7,838 bases of DNA from Clostridia bacterium (lineage in GTDB: Bacteria; Bacillota; Clostridia; Christensenellales; Aristaeellaceae), in assembly GCA_017458865.1 (NCBI GenBank), contig JAFSZW010000333.1:1-7838 (forward strand), read 5' to 3'. The position numbers and the translations under genes were made by a program. A model generated the notes under the pieces. That model did not search any database. It was not told where the DNA came from and was given only the letters and a program-made list of their open reading frames with translations. Below are positions 5,787-7,838 of the stretch, in pieces (position 1 is the first letter of the stretch; the number at the start of each line of letters is the position of its first letter).

Positions 5787-7535
5787 ATGAAAAAGACTCT
5801 GGCATTCATTATTGCGCTTGCTATGGTTTTCTGCCTTTCACTGGCTGTCGCAGATGGCGACAGGGTGACGGCAACCGGCAAGGGACAGGGTATCGACGGT
5901 GACGTCGTCGTCAAGATCGAAGCAGATCAGAACAAGATCTACTCTGTCGAAGTTGTAGAACAGAATGAGACCCCTGGCATTGGCTCTGTAGCAGTTGAAA
6001 AGCTGCCTGATGCCATTGTTGAGGCAAACAGCCTCCTGGTTGACAGTATCTCCGGTGCAACCGTGACCAGCGTTGCCATCACGACTGCTGTCCGCGAGGC
6101 ACTCACCAGCGCTGGCCTTGATCCTGCTGCTTTCGAAAATGAAATTGCAGCGCCCGAGGCGCCGGCTGAGAAAGAAAATGTAACCCTTGACTGCGATATC
6201 GTTATCGTTGGTGCAGGCGGTGCCGGTCTGACGGCAGCTGTCCGTGCCAATCAGGAAGGTGCAAAAGTTCTCGTTCTTGAAAAGATGGCAATGGTCGGCG
6301 GCAACAGCCTCAAGGCATCCGGCGGCATGAACTGTGCCGGAACCAAGTTCCAGGAGGCACAGGGCATTACCGACAGCGGCGTTCAGGAATTCATTGAGGA
6401 TACCATGAACGGCGGACATCAGATGAACGATCTCGCTCTGGTTACCACCATGGCGGAAAACAGCGCGGCTGCGGTTGAATGGCTCGAGAGCATTGGTGCT
6501 CCGCTGCCGAAAGTTGCTGCAACTGGCGGAACCACCCACAAGTATCTCCATTCACCCGAGGATGGCAGCCCGGTCGGCAGCTACCTCGTTGCCAAGCTTA
6601 ATGAACAGGCTCAGAAGCAGGGCATTGAGATCATGCTCAACACAACTGCGACTGAAATCCGGATGCAGGATGGCGCAGCTGTCGGCGTAAAGGCCGAGGA
6701 TGCGGTTCATGAGTACACCATCAATGCCAAGGCAGTCATTCTGGCTTCCGGCGGCTTTGGTTCCAACTTCGAACTGATGACCAGCTTCAATCCGAGCCTG
6801 GCCAATGCAGTGACCACCAACCATCCCGGCGCGACCGGCGACGGCATCCTGATGGCTGAGGCAGTCGGTGCCGCCACCGTCGATATGGATCAGATTCAGC
6901 TCCATCCGACCGTCTATCAGGCAACGTCCATGCTCGTCTCTGAAAAGATGCGCAGCCTGGGTGCCATCCTTGTCAATCAGGAAGGCAAGCGTTTCACCAA
7001 CGATCTCTCAACCCGTGACGCCGTTTCCGCGGCAGAGCTTGAGCAGACTGGCGGTTACGCCTATATCATCTTCGATCAGAACCTCGTGGACCACAACAAG
7101 TCCGCCAAGGAATACATCGAAAAGGGCATGGCAGCCTCCGGTGAAACCTATGAGGATCTCGCCAAGAATATGGGCCTTGAGGGCGATGCCGTTGCGGCCT
7201 TTGTCAGCACCATGGAAACCTGGAACAAGGCTGTTGCAGATGGCAATGACGCAGAATTCGGCCGCAACAACGGTATGGATGACGATCTGAGCACTGCACC
7301 GTTCTATGCGATCCAGATTGCCCCGGGTATCCATCATACCATGGGCGGTGTCAAGATTGACACGAACACCGAGGTCATCAACACCAAGGGTGAGGTTATC
7401 CCCGGTCTGTACGCTGCCGGCGAGGTCACCGGTGGTGTCCATGGCGGCAACCGCATTGGCGGCAATGCAGTCTGTGATTTCGTCGTATTCGGACGCATCG
7501 CAGGACAGCAGGCAGCTGCCTATGCCACACAGTAA
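5787..7535 (+). CDS. Secreted flavin reductase of the fumarate reductase (flavocytochrome c) family, with FMN-binding and FAD domains
   Basis: Probably reduces fumarate or a similar unsaturated acid outside the membrane, passing electrons from FMN to FAD to substrate. The protein is 582 aa with GGAGGA six bases before the ATG. Residues 1-22 are a signal peptide ending AVA, with no lipobox. Residues 28-108 are an FMN_bind domain with D86-S-I-S-G-A-T92, the ApbE attachment motif. Residues 135-582 are the FAD enzyme: GAGGAG at 142-147, E165 and the C-terminal GGNRIGGNA. By spacing it keeps the active site of Shewanella FccA: Q371, H373, S385-E386 (Thr-Glu in FccA), R389, the proton donor R410 in TRD, H516/H517 in HHTMGG, and R556. 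There are no haem motifs, so electrons must come from another carrier, as in the flavin-based extracellular electron transfer described in Gram-positives. Exact substrate (fumarate, urocanate, methacrylate, cinnamate type) is unsettled; Ser for Thr at 385 is a conservative change. Codon use is strongly biased, suggesting high expression. It is probably controlled by the divergent LysR regulator. Confidence 0.9.
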   Translation: MKKTLAFIIALAMVFCLSLAVADGDRVTATGKGQGIDGDVVVKIEADQNKIYSVEVVEQNETPGIGSVAVEKLPDAIVEANSLLVDSISGATVTSVAITTAVREALTSAGLDPAAFENEIAAPEAPAEKENVTLDCDIVIVGAGGAGLTAAVRANQEGAKVLVLEKMAMVGGNSLKASGGMNCAGTKFQEAQGITDSGVQEFIEDTMNGGHQMNDLALVTTMAENSAAAVEWLESIGAPLPKVAATGGTTHKYLHSPEDGSPVGSYLVAKLNEQAQKQGIEIMLNTTATEIRMQDGAAVGVKAEDAVHEYTINAKAVILASGGFGSNFELMTSFNPSLANAVTTNHPGATGDGILMAEAVGAATVDMDQIQLHPTVYQATSMLVSEKMRSLGAILVNQEGKRFTNDLSTRDAVSAAELEQTGGYAYIIFDQNLVDHNKSAKEYIEKGMAASGETYEDLAKNMGLEGDAVAAFVSTMETWNKAVADGNDAEFGRNNGMDDDLSTAPFYAIQIAPGIHHTMGGVKIDTNTEVINTKGEVIPGLYAAGEVTGGVHGGNRIGGNAVCDFVVFGRIAGQQAAAYATQ

Positions 7536-7554
7536 TCCATTAACAGACCAGTAC

Positions 7555-7597
7555 AGCCCGGCAGGGGAAAAGCACCCGGCCGGGCTTTCCTTTTTCA
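7555..7597 (+). terminator. Strong rho-independent terminator of the flavin reductase gene
   Basis: AGCCCGGC (7555-7562) pairs with GCCGGGCT (7579-7586). Three inner G-C pairs form between the GGGG run at 7564-7567 and CCC at 7575-7577. The stem is followed by TTCCTTTTT. It begins about 20 bases after the stop codon. Confidence 0.85.
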
Positions 7598-7631
7598 GTT
7601 GTTTTTCACTGCATTTGATTCAAAATCAGTA

Positions 7632-7660
7632 TTGTATCTATTTCATAAATCGTTTATAAT
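7632..7660 (+). promoter_or_regulatory. Promoter-like sequence in the right-hand AT-rich gap
   Basis: A perfect TATAAT (7655-7660) lies exactly 17 bp after TTGTAT (7632-7637), which keeps the TTG of the -35 box. It points rightward, but no gene with a ribosome binding site follows before the window ends. A 34-codon ORF at 7665-7769 starts almost at the predicted transcript start and has no ribosome binding site. The match may be a chance product of AT-rich DNA. Confidence 0.35.
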
Positions 7661-7721
7661 AATTATGGACGAAATGCTTATTCTGTTTTTGGATTTTGAC
7701 GCATATCAGCCTCACTCAAGA

Positions 7722-7838
7722 TCAACCCGACATTCTGTAGGTGTTTCTCCCTGTCAATGGTTGTCCTGATACGAATATCCGAACTATTTCATTGGAAAGG
7801 TGAATTTTGTAATCGTCGACGCTGACCTTTCCTGATGC
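7722..7838 (-). CDS. Possible C-terminal end of a minus-strand gene entering from the right
   Basis: The minus strand is open for 38 codons from the right edge to a TGA at 7722-7724. The translation includes KVSVDDYKIHLSNEIVRIF and ends NTYRMSG, with a plausible protein-like mix of hydrophobic and charged residues. I do not recognise a family. The stretch is short, and no minus-strand terminator with a U-tract follows, so it may be chance. The rest of 7598-7838 shows nothing else convincing. Confidence 0.25.
   Translation of the reverse strand, partial: ASGKVSVDDYKIHLSNEIVRIFVSGQPLTGRNTYRMSG

Noticed and set aside
5838..6551. 237-residue minus-strand ORF, with others at 6552-6905 and 7008-7442
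   Set aside because: These are antisense shadows produced by the strong codon bias of the flavin reductase gene.
7665..7769. 34-codon plus-strand ORF beginning MDEMLILFLDF
   Set aside because: There is no ribosome binding site, its start coincides with the predicted transcript start, and composition is unlike nearby genes.
1..7838. CRISPR array, tRNA, rRNA or insertion sequence
   Set aside because: I saw no regularly spaced repeats, cloverleaf-like sequence, rRNA motif, transposase or terminal inverted repeats.

Overview
The window looks like chromosomal DNA of an anaerobic, Gram-positive-type bacterium of the Clostridia (Bacillota). This is an inference from the short Lys/Arg-led signal peptides, secreted proteins with Thr/Pro 'TPTP/TPVP' linkers, a one-domain recombinase-like protein of a type I recall from Firmicutes, and a secreted flavin-dependent reductase without haem domains. 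No rRNA, tRNA, CRISPR array or insertion sequence was found. Species cannot be named.

Layout, left to right. (1) Positions 1-120 are AT-rich and, read on the minus strand, are open throughout and resemble an internal piece of a phospholipase D-like protein; it leaves the window on the left. (2) At about position 120 the composition changes abruptly and a diguanylate cyclase begins on the plus strand, already inside its sensory Cache domain. Its first membrane segment and most of the sensor are missing, so the point looks like a rearrangement scar or an assembly junction. A 13-bp hairpin follows it. (3) Three plus-strand genes of uncertain function lie at 1252-4645: a secreted Trp-rich repeat protein with an OB-fold-like C-terminus, a cytoplasmic protein joining a recombinase-type core-binding domain to a 34-residue Asp/Glu tract and a small beta-rich domain, and a second secreted protein with two Ig-like beta domains on a TP/Arg linker. 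The first two are 29 bp apart and probably co-transcribed. A 134-bp gap with a chain of three micro-ORFs precedes the third. (4) A clean hairpin at 4671-4696 serves as a shared terminator between the third gene and a convergent LysR-type regulator. (5) The LysR gene is divergent from a secreted flavin reductase of the fumarate-reductase family. The 165-bp region between them holds a T-N11-A palindrome, an extended -10 promoter and a strong ribosome binding site. A strong terminator ends the reductase gene. (6) The last 240 bp contain a promoter-like sequence and possibly the C-terminal end of another minus-strand gene.

Best-understood unit: the LysR regulator probably senses a small molecule and controls the reductase. 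The reductase carries an FMN attachment site (for an ApbE-type flavin transferase encoded elsewhere) and an FAD active site that keeps the proton-donor Arg and substrate-binding residues of soluble fumarate reductase. It probably reduces fumarate or a similar unsaturated acid outside the membrane as an electron sink. The least-understood and potentially new unit is the three-gene group at 1252-4645.
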